In this document: positions 55,101 to 64,000 of the stretch, piece by piece | Numbering within the stretch: position 1 is the stretch's first letter | Layout: every line of letters starts with the position of its first letter | Source: Cognatishimia sp. F0-27 | Lineage (GTDB): Bacteria; Pseudomonadota; Alphaproteobacteria; Rhodobacterales; Rhodobacteraceae | DNA: 64,000 bases | Assembly: GCF_020667845.1 (NCBI RefSeq) | Contig: NZ_JAFMPQ010000009.1 | Coordinates: 62,001-126,000, forward strand | Direction: 5' to 3' | Translations under genes and position numbers: made by a program | Notes under the pieces: generated by a model | The model's input: only the letters and a program-made list of their open reading frames with translations | What the model was told of the DNA's origin: nothing | Databases searched by the model: none

Positions 55101-56198
55101 ATGGCGAATATCAAGCTGACCGATGTGGCCAAGACCTACGGCGGCACGGTCGATGTTCTGAAGAATATCAACCTCGATATCGAGCAGGGGGAACTGATCG
55201 TCTTTGTGGGGCCGTCGGGCTGTGGCAAGTCCACGCTGCTGCGGATGATTGCAGGGCTCGAAAAGATCACCGGCGGCACGCTCGAGATCGACGGCACGGT
55301 GGTCAATGACGTGCCGCCGTCAGAACGCGGCATTGCGATGGTGTTCCAGTCCTATGCGCTTTATCCGCATATGACGGTGCGGGAGAACATGAGCTTTGCG
55401 CTGCGGCTGGCCAAGAAGAGCCAGGCCGAAATCGACGAAGCGGTCGAGCGTGCGGCCAAGTCGTTGCAGCTTGGCGAGTATCTCGACCGCCTGCCGAAGG
55501 CGCTTTCGGGCGGGCAGCGTCAGCGTGTGGCGATCGGCCGGTCGCTGGTGCGCGATCCGAAGGTCTACCTGTTCGACGAGCCGCTGTCGAACCTCGACGC
55601 GGCCTTGCGTGTCGCCACCCGGATCGAGATTGCCCAGCTCAAGGAGCAGATGCCGGATCGCACGATGATCTATGTGACACATGATCAGGTCGAGGCGATG
55701 ACGCTGGCCACCCGGATCGTGGTTCTGGCCAACAAGGGGATTGCGCAAGTGGGCTCGCCGCTGGAGCTTTATGAGCGGCCCAACTCGGAGTTTGTGGCCC
55801 AGTTCATCGGCTCGCCGGCCATGAACCTGATGCCGGGGGAGGTGACCGGTGTGGGGGAGCGCACCACGATCAAGCTCGATGGCGGCGGAGTGGCCCTGTC
55901 GGACTACCCGACGCAGCCGGGCGACATGGGGATCAAGGTCAATGTCGGGGTGCGCCCGGAGGATTTTGTCGAAGCGGCCAGTGGCGCTGATTACATCTAC
56001 GAGGGCACGGTGAACATCACCGAGGCGCTTGGCGAGGTGACATTGCTGTATTTCGAGGTCGCAGCGGATGGCGAACCGTCGATGATTGGCAAGCTGCCGG
56101 GGATCCACCGGGAGATGCGCGGAAAGACGGTCAGACTGACGGCGTCGCCGGACAAGGTCCACCTGTTTCACAAGGGCACGTCGCTGCTCTATCGCTGA
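55101..56198 (+). CDS. aglK: Alpha-glucoside ABC transporter, ATPase
   Basis: 365 residues. Walker A GPSGCGKST, signature LSGGQRQRVAIGRSLV, Walker B VYLFDEPLSNLDA, and the UgpC/MalK-type C-terminal regulatory OB domain. It energises import through AglFG. It is the last gene of the operon; no T-run terminator was seen after it. Confidence 0.95.
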   Translation: MANIKLTDVAKTYGGTVDVLKNINLDIEQGELIVFVGPSGCGKSTLLRMIAGLEKITGGTLEIDGTVVNDVPPSERGIAMVFQSYALYPHMTVRENMSFALRLAKKSQAEIDEAVERAAKSLQLGEYLDRLPKALSGGQRQRVAIGRSLVRDPKVYLFDEPLSNLDAALRVATRIEIAQLKEQMPDRTMIYVTHDQVEAMTLATRIVVLANKGIAQVGSPLELYERPNSEFVAQFIGSPAMNLMPGEVTGVGERTTIKLDGGGVALSDYPTQPGDMGIKVNVGVRPEDFVEAASGADYIYEGTVNITEALGEVTLLYFEVAADGEPSMIGKLPGIHREMRGKTVRLTASPDKVHLFHKGTSLLYR

Positions 56199-56699
56199 GC
56201 CTTGCCGGGCGCGTGTGTGCGTCCGGGGCGGGTCGGCCGCGTCCGCGCGTGAGACCGCCCGAGGACGGACTCGTGATGCGCGCAGCAGATCCGGCATCGT
56301 GCACTGGCGTCATCGGCGTCGCTCTGGTCGCGCCGTGTATGCTGGCCATGGAGGCGGTCGGAGCGCATGACGCCGGGCTTGTCCGGTCGCTGAACCTTAC
56401 GGGCAGTCACTCCGCGCAGCCCCACCTTGGGAAAGGGGAGAGCACAAACGGATCGCGCTCCACGCGAGGGTGATAGGCGGAATGCCGTCACCCGGAAATC
56501 ACCGGAAACCCTGTGAATCCCGCGACAGAATCGACGCTCCGGCAAGTTGCACGGGTCAGGGCACGGGCGAGACGCAGCCACGGGCGCGCGCGAAGCGTGT
56601 TGTCGCCGATCGGGGGAGCAATCCTCTGCGCAAGGTTTTCCGTTCGTTTTGGCTGGTTTGCGGCGTGCCCTCACGCGGGATTGTCATATCGGCGCTCGC
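56199..56699. other. Gap between aglK and the uvrA control region
   Basis: About 500 bases with no supported gene on either strand; open frames are Arg/Pro-rich without motif. ssb, often next to uvrA, is absent here. Confidence 0.6.
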
Positions 56700-56714
56700 G
56701 TTCCTTTTTCGTTC
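56700..56714 (+). promoter_or_regulatory. LexA (SOS) box of uvrA
   Basis: GTTC-CTTTTTC-GTTC fits the alphaproteobacterial direct-repeat SOS box GTTC-N7-GTTC exactly. It is 70 bases before the uvrA start. An inverted repeat GGCGAAAC/GTTTCGCC (56728-56748) lies between it and the gene. Confidence 0.85.
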
Positions 56715-56783
56715 TCATTTTTGGATTGGCGAAACGCCGGGTTTCGCCTAAATGTTTGGTTTACGCTGTCCCTGGGAGTGGCC

Positions 56784-59642
56784 ATGCCAGAGCTAAAGCA
56801 GATCGAGGTGCGCGGCGCGCGCGAGCACAACCTCAAAAGCATTGATGTCGATATACCGCGCGACCAGCTTGTCGTGATCACCGGCCTGTCCGGGTCGGGC
56901 AAGTCGTCGCTGGCCTTCGACACGATCTATGCCGAGGGGCAGCGTCGGTATGTGGAAAGCCTGTCTGCCTATGCGCGGCAGTTTCTCGACATGATGGAAA
57001 AGCCTGATGTGGACCACATCACGGGTCTGTCGCCCGCGATTTCCATCGAGCAGAAAACCACCTCCAAGAACCCGCGCTCGACGGTCGGCACGGTGACCGA
57101 GATCTATGACTACATGCGCCTGCTGTTTGCGCGGGTTGGCACGCCCTACAGCCCGGCAACGGGCCTGCCCATCGAGGCGCAGCAGGTCCAGGACATGGTG
57201 GACCGGGTCATGACCATGGAAGAAGGGACGCGCGCCTATCTTCTGGCGCCCATCGTGCGTGACCGAAAGGGGGAATACCGCAAGGAATTCCTTGAACTGC
57301 GCAAGCAGGGCTTTCAACGGGTCAAGGTGGATGGAGAGTTCTACGAGCTTGATGAGCCGCCGACGCTGGACAAGAAGTTCCGCCACGATATCGATGTGGT
57401 GGTCGACAGGATCGTGGTGCGCGAAGGGCTTGAGACTCGGTTGGCGGACAGTTTCCGCACCGCGCTCGATCTTGCGGACGGGATTGCCATCCTCGAAACC
57501 GCCGTCAAGGACGGCGACCCGGAGCGCTTCACCTTCTCCGAGAACTTCGCCTGTCCGGTGAGCGGTTTCACGATCCCCGAGATCGAGCCACGGCTGTTCT
57601 CATTCAACGCACCTTTCGGGGCCTGTCCGGATTGTGACGGGCTCGGGGTCGAGCTGTTCTTTGACGAGCGGCTCGTGGTGCCGGATCAGACCTTGAAGAT
57701 CTCCGACGGGGCGCTGGCGCCCTGGCGCAAGGGAAAATCGCCGTATTTCCTTCAAACCATCGAAGCCATTGCGAAACACTACGAGTTTGACAAGAAGGCG
57801 CGGTGGAAGGACCTGCCGGCGCATGTCAAGCAGGTGTTCCTGTATGGTTCCGGCGATGAGGAGATCCCATTCCGGTACGACGAAGGCGGGCGGGTCTACC
57901 AGGTGACACGTGCCTTTGAGGGGGTGATCCCCAACATGGAGCGCCGCTACCGCGAGACGGACAGCAACTGGATCCGCGAAGAATTCGAGCGCTATCAGAA
58001 CAACCGGCCCTGTGGCACCTGTGACGGCTACCGTCTGCGGGCCGAGGCTTTGGCGGTGAAGATCGCAGGGCTGCATGTGGGCCAGGTGGTGCAGATGTCG
58101 ATCCGCGATGCCTTCAACTGGTGCGAGACGGTGCCTGCGTCCCTGACCAACCAGAAAAACGAGATCGCGGGAGCCATTCTCAAGGAAATCCGCGAACGCC
58201 TTGGTTTCCTGAACAATGTTGGGCTGGATTACCTGACGCTGAGCCGCAATGCCGGGACTCTCAGCGGCGGCGAGAGCCAGCGGATCCGGTTGGCAAGCCA
58301 GATCGGGTCCGGCCTCACCGGCGTGCTTTATGTGCTCGATGAACCGAGCATCGGTCTGCATCAGCGCGACAACACGCGGCTTCTGGATACGCTGAAGAAC
58401 CTCCGCGATCAGGGCAATACGGTCATCGTGGTGGAACATGATGAAGAGGCGATCCGCGAGGCAGATTACGTCTTTGATATCGGGCCGGGCGCGGGTGTGC
58501 ATGGCGGGCGCGTGGTCGCGCATGGCACCCCCGACGCGGTTGCCGCAGACCCGAACAGCCTAACCGGCCAATACCTGACCGGCACGCGGGAAGTGCCGGT
58601 TCCCGCGGTGCGCCGCAAGGGAAACCGCAAGAAAATCAAGGTGGTGAAGGCCACGGGCAACAACCTCAAGGCGGTCACGGCCGAGTTTCCTCTCGGCAAG
58701 TTCGTTTGCGTGACGGGTGTATCCGGGGGCGGCAAGTCCACCTTGACCATCGAGACCTTGTTCAAGACGGCATCCATGACCCTGAACGGCGCCCGCCAGA
58801 CCCCGGCTCCCTGCGAAACCATCAAGGGGCTGGAGCATCTCGACAAGGTGATCGACATTGATCAGCGTCCGATCGGTCGGACACCGCGGTCAAACCCGGC
58901 AACCTATACCGGGGCGTTCACGCCGATCCGGGACTGGTTCGCGGGTCTGCCCGAAGCCAAGGCGCGCGGGTACAAGCCCGGCCGGTTTTCCTTCAACGTC
59001 AAGGGCGGACGCTGCGAGGCCTGTCAGGGTGACGGGGTCATCAAGATCGAGATGCATTTCCTGCCTGATGTCTATGTCACCTGCGAAACCTGCAAGGGCG
59101 CGCGCTACAATCGCGAGACTCTGGAAATTCTCTTCAAAGGCAAGAGCATAGCCGACGTTCTTGACATGACAGTTGAAGATGCGCAGGAGTTTTTCAAGGC
59201 GGTGCCGTCGATCCGCGAAAAGATGGACGCGCTGTGTCGCGTGGGGCTGGGCTATATCCGGGTCGGACAGCAGGCCACGACCCTGTCGGGCGGGGAAGCG
59301 CAGCGCGTCAAGCTGTCCAAGGAATTGGCGAAACGCTCGACCGGCCGGACGCTCTATATTCTGGACGAGCCGACGACGGGCCTGCATTTCGAGGACGTCC
59401 GCAAGCTTCTCGAGGTGCTGCACGAACTTGTGGATCAGGGCAACACCGTTGTCGTGATCGAGCACAATCTCGACGTCGTGAAAACCGCCGACTGGATCAT
59501 CGATATCGGTCCGGAAGGCGGCGATGGCGGCGGGGAGATCGTGGCATGCGGCACGCCGGAAACGGTGGCCGACGTGGCGGCCTCGCATACCGGCCGCTAT
59601 CTCAAACCGATGCTCGCCCCGAAGAAAGTTGCCGCGGAATAG
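56784..59642 (+). CDS. uvrA: UvrABC system protein A
   Basis: 952 residues. It is the damage-recognition ATPase of nucleotide excision repair. Two ABC modules: Walker [10 protein letters not shown] and GVSGGGKST, signatures [16 protein letters not shown] and [16 protein letters not shown]. Zinc sites: CPVSGF with CPDC, and CEACQGDG with CETCKG. ATG 56784 with GGGAG upstream starts the conserved [17 protein letters not shown]; longer frames are not homologous. Expression is expected to be LexA-controlled. Confidence 0.97.
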   Translation: MPELKQIEVRGAREHNLKSIDVDIPRDQLVVITGLSGSGKSSLAFDTIYAEGQRRYVESLSAYARQFLDMMEKPDVDHITGLSPAISIEQKTTSKNPRSTVGTVTEIYDYMRLLFARVGTPYSPATGLPIEAQQVQDMVDRVMTMEEGTRAYLLAPIVRDRKGEYRKEFLELRKQGFQRVKVDGEFYELDEPPTLDKKFRHDIDVVVDRIVVREGLETRLADSFRTALDLADGIAILETAVKDGDPERFTFSENFACPVSGFTIPEIEPRLFSFNAPFGACPDCDGLGVELFFDERLVVPDQTLKISDGALAPWRKGKSPYFLQTIEAIAKHYEFDKKARWKDLPAHVKQVFLYGSGDEEIPFRYDEGGRVYQVTRAFEGVIPNMERRYRETDSNWIREEFERYQNNRPCGTCDGYRLRAEALAVKIAGLHVGQVVQMSIRDAFNWCETVPASLTNQKNEIAGAILKEIRERLGFLNNVGLDYLTLSRNAGTLSGGESQRIRLASQIGSGLTGVLYVLDEPSIGLHQRDNTRLLDTLKNLRDQGNTVIVVEHDEEAIREADYVFDIGPGAGVHGGRVVAHGTPDAVAADPNSLTGQYLTGTREVPVPAVRRKGNRKKIKVVKATGNNLKAVTAEFPLGKFVCVTGVSGGGKSTLTIETLFKTASMTLNGARQTPAPCETIKGLEHLDKVIDIDQRPIGRTPRSNPATYTGAFTPIRDWFAGLPEAKARGYKPGRFSFNVKGGRCEACQGDGVIKIEMHFLPDVYVTCETCKGARYNRETLEILFKGKSIADVLDMTVEDAQEFFKAVPSIREKMDALCRVGLGYIRVGQQATTLSGGEAQRVKLSKELAKRSTGRTLYILDEPTTGLHFEDVRKLLEVLHELVDQGNTVVVIEHNLDVVKTADWIIDIGPEGGDGGGEIVACGTPETVADVAASHTGRYLKPMLAPKKVAAE

Positions 59643-59699
59643 CGCACCCTGCGGTGTTGGCGGGATGCCGCCAACGCCCGAGCCGCCTTTCTGCCGGTA

Positions 59700-59903
59700 T
59701 CAGCTTTTGGTCTTGCAGGTGTTGATGCCGAGCAGGGCATAGGGCGGGCAGGATCCGATCAAGCCGGTGGCCAGCGGCACGACCCCAAGCAGATACAGCC
59801 AGCGATAGGCTGCGTCTGCGTTCAGGAAGAACCCGGCCAGAAGCGCAAGTCCGATGATGATGCGCAGCGCGCGGTCGATTGTTCCGACATTTTTCTTGAG
59901 CAT
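59700..59903 (-). CDS. DUF2892 small membrane protein (YgaP-like)
   Basis: 67 residues: MLKKNVGTIDRALRIIIGLA and a two-helix hairpin with ATGLIGSCPPYALLGINTC. DUF2892 proteins are inner-membrane hairpins, also found fused to rhodanese domains; the cysteines around CPPYALLGINTC are conserved. Function unknown. Good ribosome binding site (AGGAGGGTTGAG) upstream. Confidence 0.9.
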   Translation of the reverse strand: MLKKNVGTIDRALRIIIGLALLAGFFLNADAAYRWLYLLGVVPLATGLIGSCPPYALLGINTCKTKS

Positions 59904-60022
59904 TTCTCAACCCTCCTGGGAGATACCATCTGCAAGACCTTACCCCGTTCTCGCCTTTTGACCATGATCCACGTCAAGATGGTCCAAGGGGTGACACGTC
60001 AAGACCGGTCAAGTCACTGACG

Positions 60023-60895
60023 TCAGGACCGTCCGCGGGTTTCGAACCGGGGCAGCATGGCGGAGAAATCGCGACCGGCGCCGTCTTCTTCTTCGACAAA
60101 GCGACGGTACAGCTCGGTTGCGGCCTCGCCGATCGGGGTATCCGCATCCACCGACTCCGCTGCCTGCTGTGCAAGACGGAGGTCCTTCAGCATCAGATCG
60201 GCCGCGAATCCGGGCGTGTAGCCGTTGTCCGCGGGTGAAGTGGGTCCGACACCGGGCGCCGGGCAATAGGCGTTCATCGACCAGGAATAGCCGGAAGAGG
60301 TGGACACCACGTCAAACATAGCTTCCCGCGACAGGCCCAGCTTGTCCGCGAGGCTGAACGCTTCGCAGGTGACGATCATGGTCGCGCCGAGGATCATGTT
60401 GTTGCAGATCTTGGCGGCCTGGCCATTGCCGGAGGGGCCGCAATGGACCGCTTTCTGTCCCATGATGTCAAAGAGCGGGCGGGCCTTTTCAAACGCGTCC
60501 GGTGACCCGCCGACCATGAAGGTCAGCGTGCCGGCCTGTGCGCCGCCTATGCCGCCCGACACCGGCGCATCCAGCGCACCGAGCCCGGCCTGCGCGGCCT
60601 GATCGGCCACCGCGCGGGCTGACGCCACATCCACGGTCGAGCAATCCAGAAGCACCGCGCCCGCGGCCATGGCAGGGATAATGTCGTCGGCGACGGCGCG
60701 CAAAATGCCGCCATTGGGCAGCATGGTGATCACCACATCCGCGTCCTTCACCGCTTCCTTGGCGCTTGCGGCCATGGTGACCCCGTCGGCGGATGTCCCG
60801 GCGGTGTCGAACCCCGTCACATCATGTCCGGCGGCGGCGAGATTGGCCGCCATGGGCGCGCCCATGTTGCCCAGTCCGATAAAGGCGATCTGCAT
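60023..60895 (-). CDS. mmsB: 3-hydroxyisobutyrate dehydrogenase (internal start of the fused frame)
   Basis: 290 residues when started at ATG 60895, a normal length for the stand-alone enzyme, which oxidises 3-hydroxyisobutyrate to methylmalonate semialdehyde with NAD. The start has AGGGAGG five bases upstream, so independent translation is likely even if the fused frame is also read. See the fused entry for motifs. Confidence 0.75.
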   Translation of the reverse strand: MQIAFIGLGNMGAPMAANLAAAGHDVTGFDTAGTSADGVTMAASAKEAVKDADVVITMLPNGGILRAVADDIIPAMAAGAVLLDCSTVDVASARAVADQAAQAGLGALDAPVSGGIGGAQAGTLTFMVGGSPDAFEKARPLFDIMGQKAVHCGPSGNGQAAKICNNMILGATMIVTCEAFSLADKLGLSREAMFDVVSTSSGYSWSMNAYCPAPGVGPTSPADNGYTPGFAADLMLKDLRLAQQAAESVDADTPIGEAATELYRRFVEEEDGAGRDFSAMLPRFETRGRS

Positions 60896-61945
60896 GCTGT
60901 CCTCCCTGAAATCCAGTGTGTCACGACCAAGCGGCCGAAGAAGCGCGGAAACCGCCACGGCAGGCACCGCGCTGTCTGCAAAACGCCATTTTGGATCGCG
61001 GTCCTTGTCGATGATGGCGGCGCGGATCCCTTCGAGAAAGTCCCCTTGTTCCATGATCCTGTGCGCGACGCGATATTCAAGTTCGAGGGCGCGGCGGATC
61101 GTCAGTGACGGGCCGCGCAGCCGCTGGATCATTTCGATCGTGGTGGCCGCGGAGAGGGGGGCTGCGCGGGCGAGGGCCGTTTCGACGTCGCGGGCAAAGG
61201 CGCTGTCATCTGCGGCCAGCGCGTTGCGCAGCGAGGTCAGATCCTGTGCCGAGAACAGCGCGTCGATCCGGGGCTGGAGATCGGCCAGTTCCGAGGCGGG
61301 AGGGGTCTTTGCCGCTTGCAGCACACCATCCGGCGAACCGCTGTCGCACAATTGGCCGATCAGCCCGGGCCACTGGGATTCCGGGATGAAATGATCGGCA
61401 AATCCCGCGTGGATCGCGTCTGCGCCCAGCATCCGCGCCGCTGTCAGCCCGAGATACTCGCCGAGGCGACCCGGCGCCCGCGCGAGAAGGAAGCTCCCGC
61501 CGACGTCGGGCACAAAGCCGATGGTGCATTCGGGCATGGAGACCTTGGAGCTGTCGCCCACGATGCGGTGGGACACATGGCCGGCCAGACCGACCCCGCC
61601 GCCCATGGTGAAGCCCTGCATGAACGCGAGGACGGGTTTCGGGTATTCGGCAAGCCGGGCGTTCATGCGGTATTCGTCGCGCCAGAATCGGCGGCCGTAG
61701 TCGAAATCGCCCGCTTTGCCCGTGGCGTACATCTCGGCGATGTCTCCGCCGGCGCAAAACGCCTTGTCCCCCGCGGCATCGATGATCACAAGCGCCACAG
61801 TGGGATCCCCGGCCCAGGATTTCAGCGCGCGATCAATGGCGCGGCACATCTCGTAGGTGAGCGCATTGAGCGCTTTGGGCCGCGTGAGCGTGATGCGGCC
61901 TGCCTTGCCCTCGATGCGGATGTCGATGTCTGTGTGTGCTGTCAT
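60023..61945 (-). CDS. Fused 3-hydroxyisobutyryl-CoA hydrolase / 3-hydroxyisobutyrate dehydrogenase
   Basis: One uninterrupted 640-residue frame joins two consecutive enzymes of valine breakdown. The first 350 residues are an enoyl-CoA hydratase-fold hydrolase (GDKAFCAGGDIAEMYATG, GFTMGGGVGLAGHVSHRI, MPECTIGFVPDVGGSFLLAR); the rest is a 3-hydroxyisobutyrate dehydrogenase (Rossmann IAFIGLGNMGAPMAANL, DAPVSGGIGGAQAGTLTFMV, catalytic Lys in GNGQAAKICNN). The junction reads GRDTLDFREDSMQIAFIG; the codons before the Met form AGGGAGGACAGC, a good internal ribosome binding site. So the cell may make a fusion, a free dehydrogenase, or both. In related genomes these are, as far as I recall, two genes; loss of a stop or an assembly indel could explain the joined frame. 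The hydrolase start is ATG 61945. Confidence 0.85.
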   Translation of the reverse strand: MTAHTDIDIRIEGKAGRITLTRPKALNALTYEMCRAIDRALKSWAGDPTVALVIIDAAGDKAFCAGGDIAEMYATGKAGDFDYGRRFWRDEYRMNARLAEYPKPVLAFMQGFTMGGGVGLAGHVSHRIVGDSSKVSMPECTIGFVPDVGGSFLLARAPGRLGEYLGLTAARMLGADAIHAGFADHFIPESQWPGLIGQLCDSGSPDGVLQAAKTPPASELADLQPRIDALFSAQDLTSLRNALAADDSAFARDVETALARAAPLSAATTIEMIQRLRGPSLTIRRALELEYRVAHRIMEQGDFLEGIRAAIIDKDRDPKWRFADSAVPAVAVSALLRPLGRDTLDFREDSMQIAFIGLGNMGAPMAANLAAAGHDVTGFDTAGTSADGVTMAASAKEAVKDADVVITMLPNGGILRAVADDIIPAMAAGAVLLDCSTVDVASARAVADQAAQAGLGALDAPVSGGIGGAQAGTLTFMVGGSPDAFEKARPLFDIMGQKAVHCGPSGNGQAAKICNNMILGATMIVTCEAFSLADKLGLSREAMFDVVSTSSGYSWSMNAYCPAPGVGPTSPADNGYTPGFAADLMLKDLRLAQQAAESVDADTPIGEAATELYRRFVEEEDGAGRDFSAMLPRFETRGRS

Positions 61946-61962
61946 GGCGCTGTCTTTTCGTT

Positions 61963-62020
61963 GCGGGGGCGAGGGGCCAGCCCCTCCCGCTCCCCGGGAT
62001 ATTTGAGGCCCAAAGAAGCA
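61963..62020 (+). repeat. Intergenic hairpin element, copy F
   Basis: Hairpin GAGGGGCCAGCCCCTC, then CTCCCCGGGATATTTGAGG and CCCAAAGAAGC. It lies between two minus-strand genes in antisense orientation. Confidence 0.85.
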
Positions 62021-62118
62021 CGCGACGGGGCCGTTTGGCGTCGGTCGTTGGTCTTGATGCCTTTCAGGCGGTGTCACCGGTTTCGCGTCACCTTAACTGG
62101 CCGCGTGGCGCGCGCTGG

Positions 62119-63258
62119 TCAGCGGGCCAGCATCTGGCGCGCGACGATCAGGCGCATGATCTCGTTTGTGCCTTCGAGGATCTGGTGCACGCGCAGGTCG
62201 CGGACCAGCTTCTCGATGCCATAGTCGGCGAGATAACCATAGCCGCCATGCAGTTGCAGGCATTGATCGACCACGCGGGAGCCGGCTTCGGTCACGAATT
62301 TCTTGGCCATGGCGCAGAATTTCGTGGCATCCGGTGCGCCGGTGTCGAGTTTCCATGCGGCCTGCCGCAAGAAGGTGCGGGCGGCCTGCAACTCGATTTC
62401 CATATCGGCGAGGCGGAACTGGAGCGCCTGGAACTGGTCGATGGATTTGCCGAAAGCCTGACGTTCCGCCATGTAGCGCAACGTTGCGTCGAGCCCGGAT
62501 TGCGCGGCGCCGAGCGAGCAGGCCGCGATATTGAGGCGACCGCCATCGAGCCCGGCCATCGCATATTTGAATCCAGCGCCCTCGTCACCGATGCGGTTTT
62601 CCAGCGCGGTCAGGCAATTGTCGAACTGCACCTGAGCGGTGGGCTGGGAACGCCAGCCCATCTTGTCTTCCAGCCCGCCAAAGCTCAGCCCGTCCGCGCC
62701 GTCCTCGACGATCACGGTCGAGATACCGCGCGGCCCGTCCTCGCCAGTGCGGCACATCACGACATAAGCATCCGAATAGCCGCCACCGGAGATGAACGCC
62801 TTGGTTCCGGTGAGGCGGTATCCTTCATTGGTTTTTTGTGCACGGGTTTTCAATGCGGCGGCGTCGGAACCGGAGCCGGGCTCGGTCAGGCAATAGCTCA
62901 GCACCGTTTCCATTGTCAGCACCCGGGGCAGCCACGCCGATTTGAGCGCGTCAGAGCCGAAGCTGTCGATCATCTTGGCACACATGTTGTGGATCGACAG
63001 GAAGGCGGCCACAGAAGGGCAAGCCATGGAGAGCGCCTCGAAGACCAATGTCGCGTCCAGGCGTGACAAGCCCGAGCCGCCCGATTCCTCGGACACGTAG
63101 AGCCCGCCGAAGCCAAGCGCGGCCAATTCCGGCCAGAGTGCCTTGGGGATTGTGCCATCCGCTTCCCATTGCCGGGCATGCGGTGCGATATGCTCCTGCC
63201 CGAAGGCGTGGGCCATATCGAAAATGGCGGTTTGTTCCTCACTGAGGGCGAAATCCAT
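62119..63258 (-). CDS. Acyl-CoA dehydrogenase (probably isobutyryl-CoA dehydrogenase)
   Basis: 379 residues. FAD-binding YCLTEPGSGSDAAALKTRA and the C-terminal catalytic Glu region LEGTNEIMRLIVARQMLA are intact. The neighbouring hydrolase and dehydrogenase of valine breakdown suggest isobutyryl-CoA as substrate. ATG 63258 has GGAGG upstream (MDFALSEEQTAI); a start at 63276 is less likely. Confidence 0.92.
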   Translation of the reverse strand: MDFALSEEQTAIFDMAHAFGQEHIAPHARQWEADGTIPKALWPELAALGFGGLYVSEESGGSGLSRLDATLVFEALSMACPSVAAFLSIHNMCAKMIDSFGSDALKSAWLPRVLTMETVLSYCLTEPGSGSDAAALKTRAQKTNEGYRLTGTKAFISGGGYSDAYVVMCRTGEDGPRGISTVIVEDGADGLSFGGLEDKMGWRSQPTAQVQFDNCLTALENRIGDEGAGFKYAMAGLDGGRLNIAACSLGAAQSGLDATLRYMAERQAFGKSIDQFQALQFRLADMEIELQAARTFLRQAAWKLDTGAPDATKFCAMAKKFVTEAGSRVVDQCLQLHGGYGYLADYGIEKLVRDLRVHQILEGTNEIMRLIVARQMLAR

Positions 63259-63276
63259 GGGCGGCCTCCCGAACAC

Positions 63277-63388
63277 TTCGAATTGAACGCTTGTTCAGAT
63301 TGTAGCAAAGCGCGCGCGGATGCAAGGGCGCAGCTGCGCAGGCCCTCGCGAGGCCAGCCCGTTTGGCGGGGTGGATGAGCAGGCCCGA
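63277..63388. other. Short gap with hairpin related to the 61-bp repeat
   Basis: CTCGCGAGGCCAGCCCG (63343 onward) followed by GGCGGGGTGGATGAG resembles the hairpin unit of the tandem array at 35.5 kb (CGCGAGGCCAGCTCGCG, GGGGTGAGCG). This is a possible single diverged copy. Confidence 0.4.
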
Positions 63389-64000
63389 CTATCCGCGCAT
63401 GCGCGTGCCTTTCGGATCGAAGAGCGGCCCATCCAGCCGTCTCGCTCGTCGCATCGCTCCGAGGATCTCGATCTCGACCTCCAGCCCGCTTTGATCCAGA
63501 GAGCGGGGGATCAGGGCGAGCGCCACGGAGGTCTTGCTGTGATGGGCGTATCCGCCGGACGTGCAGAACCCTTGCACCCGACCGTCTATCCAGACCGGCT
63601 CGTAGCCATGCACGTCGGCATCCGGTGAGTCGACCGCAAAAACCGCAAGACTGCGAGCCGGTGGCGCGAGCCGTTCGGTCTCGGCTGCGTTGCGGCCAAC
63701 GAAATCGGTCGGCTTTTGCCACGCAATGAAGCGATCGAGCCCGGTTTCTGCGGCGGTATAATCGGGCGAATACTCGCTGCCCCAGGATCCGAACCCCTTG
63801 TCCAGCCGGAGTGACATCATCGCGCGCATGCCAAACGGGGTCAGTCCGTGACCTGCACCGGCCTCCATCAGCGCCTGCCAGAGTTGGCGCTGTCCCATAG
63901 GATCACAGAAAATCTCGAAGCCCAGATCGCCGGTATAGCTCACCCGTTGCACGACGCAGTCCGTCATGCCGACGATCACACGGCGCACATCCATGAAACG
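63389..64000 (-). CDS. GcvT-domain protein, C-terminal part (dimethylglycine/sarcosine dehydrogenase-like), truncated by window
   Basis: About 203 residues at the 3' end of a longer gene whose start lies beyond the window. The sequence has the aminomethyltransferase fold: VQRVSYTGDLGFEIFCDP, HGLTPFGMRAMMSLRLDKGF, and the C-terminal barrel with GFCTSGGYAHHSKTSVALA. Such domains end FAD-dependent dimethylglycine or sarcosine dehydrogenases that feed one-carbon units to tetrahydrofolate; a stand-alone GcvT is less likely given the GSEYSPDYTAAETGLDRFI stretch. Confidence 0.85.
   Translation of the reverse strand, partial: RFMDVRRVIVGMTDCVVQRVSYTGDLGFEIFCDPMGQRQLWQALMEAGAGHGLTPFGMRAMMSLRLDKGFGSWGSEYSPDYTAAETGLDRFIAWQKPTDFVGRNAAETERLAPPARSLAVFAVDSPDADVHGYEPVWIDGRVQGFCTSGGYAHHSKTSVALALIPRSLDQSGLEVEIEILGAMRRARRLDGPLFDPKGTRMRG

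Noticed and set aside
56189-56674. Minus-strand 161-codon frame before uvrA
   Set aside because: Arg/Pro/His-rich, no motif and no start signal; it would also overlap the aglK 3' end.

Overview
The window looks like a chromosomal segment of a marine alphaproteobacterium of the family Rhodobacteraceae (Roseobacter group). The evidence is gene content and order rather than a marker phylogeny: a high-GC sequence, the cluster siroheme synthase / DUF2849 / sulfite reductase / cysH / DUF934 / ferredoxin reductase, an alpha-glucoside (aglEFGAK) ABC operon with its LacI regulator, a DksA with a degenerate zinc finger, a RimB-RimK type fusion, an alphaproteobacterial-type SOS box in front of uvrA, and short membrane proteins and intergenic hairpin elements that I associate with this family. 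No integrase, transposase, phage gene or CRISPR array was seen.

Layout. 1-8.7 kb: the end of lon, a small exported membrane peptide, two tRNA-Val genes flanking a curlin-repeat (amyloid-like) secreted protein, and a large RTX lipase-like exoprotein. 8.9-13.6 kb (minus strand): a MoxR ATPase and VWA/CoxE protein separated by GNAT, DUF2927 lipoprotein and small membrane genes. 13.7-20.7 kb: dksA, an FAD monooxygenase, an XdhC/molybdopterin-binding pair, infC with an apparent AUA start, an Ala/Glu-rich membrane-anchored protein. 19.9-26.1 kb: assimilatory sulfate reduction locus with a divergent Lrp/AsnC regulator. 26.3-35.4 kb: a stand-alone P450, tpiA, Fe-S assembly (IscA-like, DUF59), acetyltransferase, two methyltransferases, RimB-RimK fusion and pirin. 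35.7-42.7 kb: polysaccharide deacetylase, two tRNA-Asp genes, a DUF882/YcbK protein divergent from an L,D-transpeptidase, and an lpxD-ACP-KAS operon. 43-56.2 kb: eno, a permease, glucokinase, beta-glucosidase, LacI regulator and the agl operon. 56.7-64 kb: uvrA, a DUF2892 protein, valine/isobutyrate catabolism (acyl-CoA dehydrogenase plus one frame joining hydroxyisobutyryl-CoA hydrolase to hydroxyisobutyrate dehydrogenase), and a truncated GcvT-domain dehydrogenase.

How the genes work together. The agl region is a complete alpha-glucoside route: periplasmic capture (AglE), import (AglFG with AglK), hydrolysis (AglA, with a GH1 enzyme on the other arm), phosphorylation (Glk), with eno and tpiA nearby and LacI-type palindromes in front of several of these genes. 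The sulfur cluster makes siroheme, reduces APS/PAPS to sulfite and sulfite to sulfide, with the ferredoxin-NADP reductase as probable electron supplier. The envelope block (deacetylase, YcbK-like, L,D-transpeptidase, LpxD with its own ACP and KAS) suggests peptidoglycan and lipid A remodelling.

Beyond genes, the main structural finding is an intergenic hairpin element present in six copies (near 10.2, 26.2, 32.7, 42.75, 43.0 and 62.0 kb) with a conserved tail resembling CCCGGGATATTT and CCCAAAGAA. Three other repeat structures were found: 61-bp tandem repeats with compensatory stem changes (35.5 kb), 11-bp iterons (26.16 kb) and a 15-bp minisatellite (15.6 kb).
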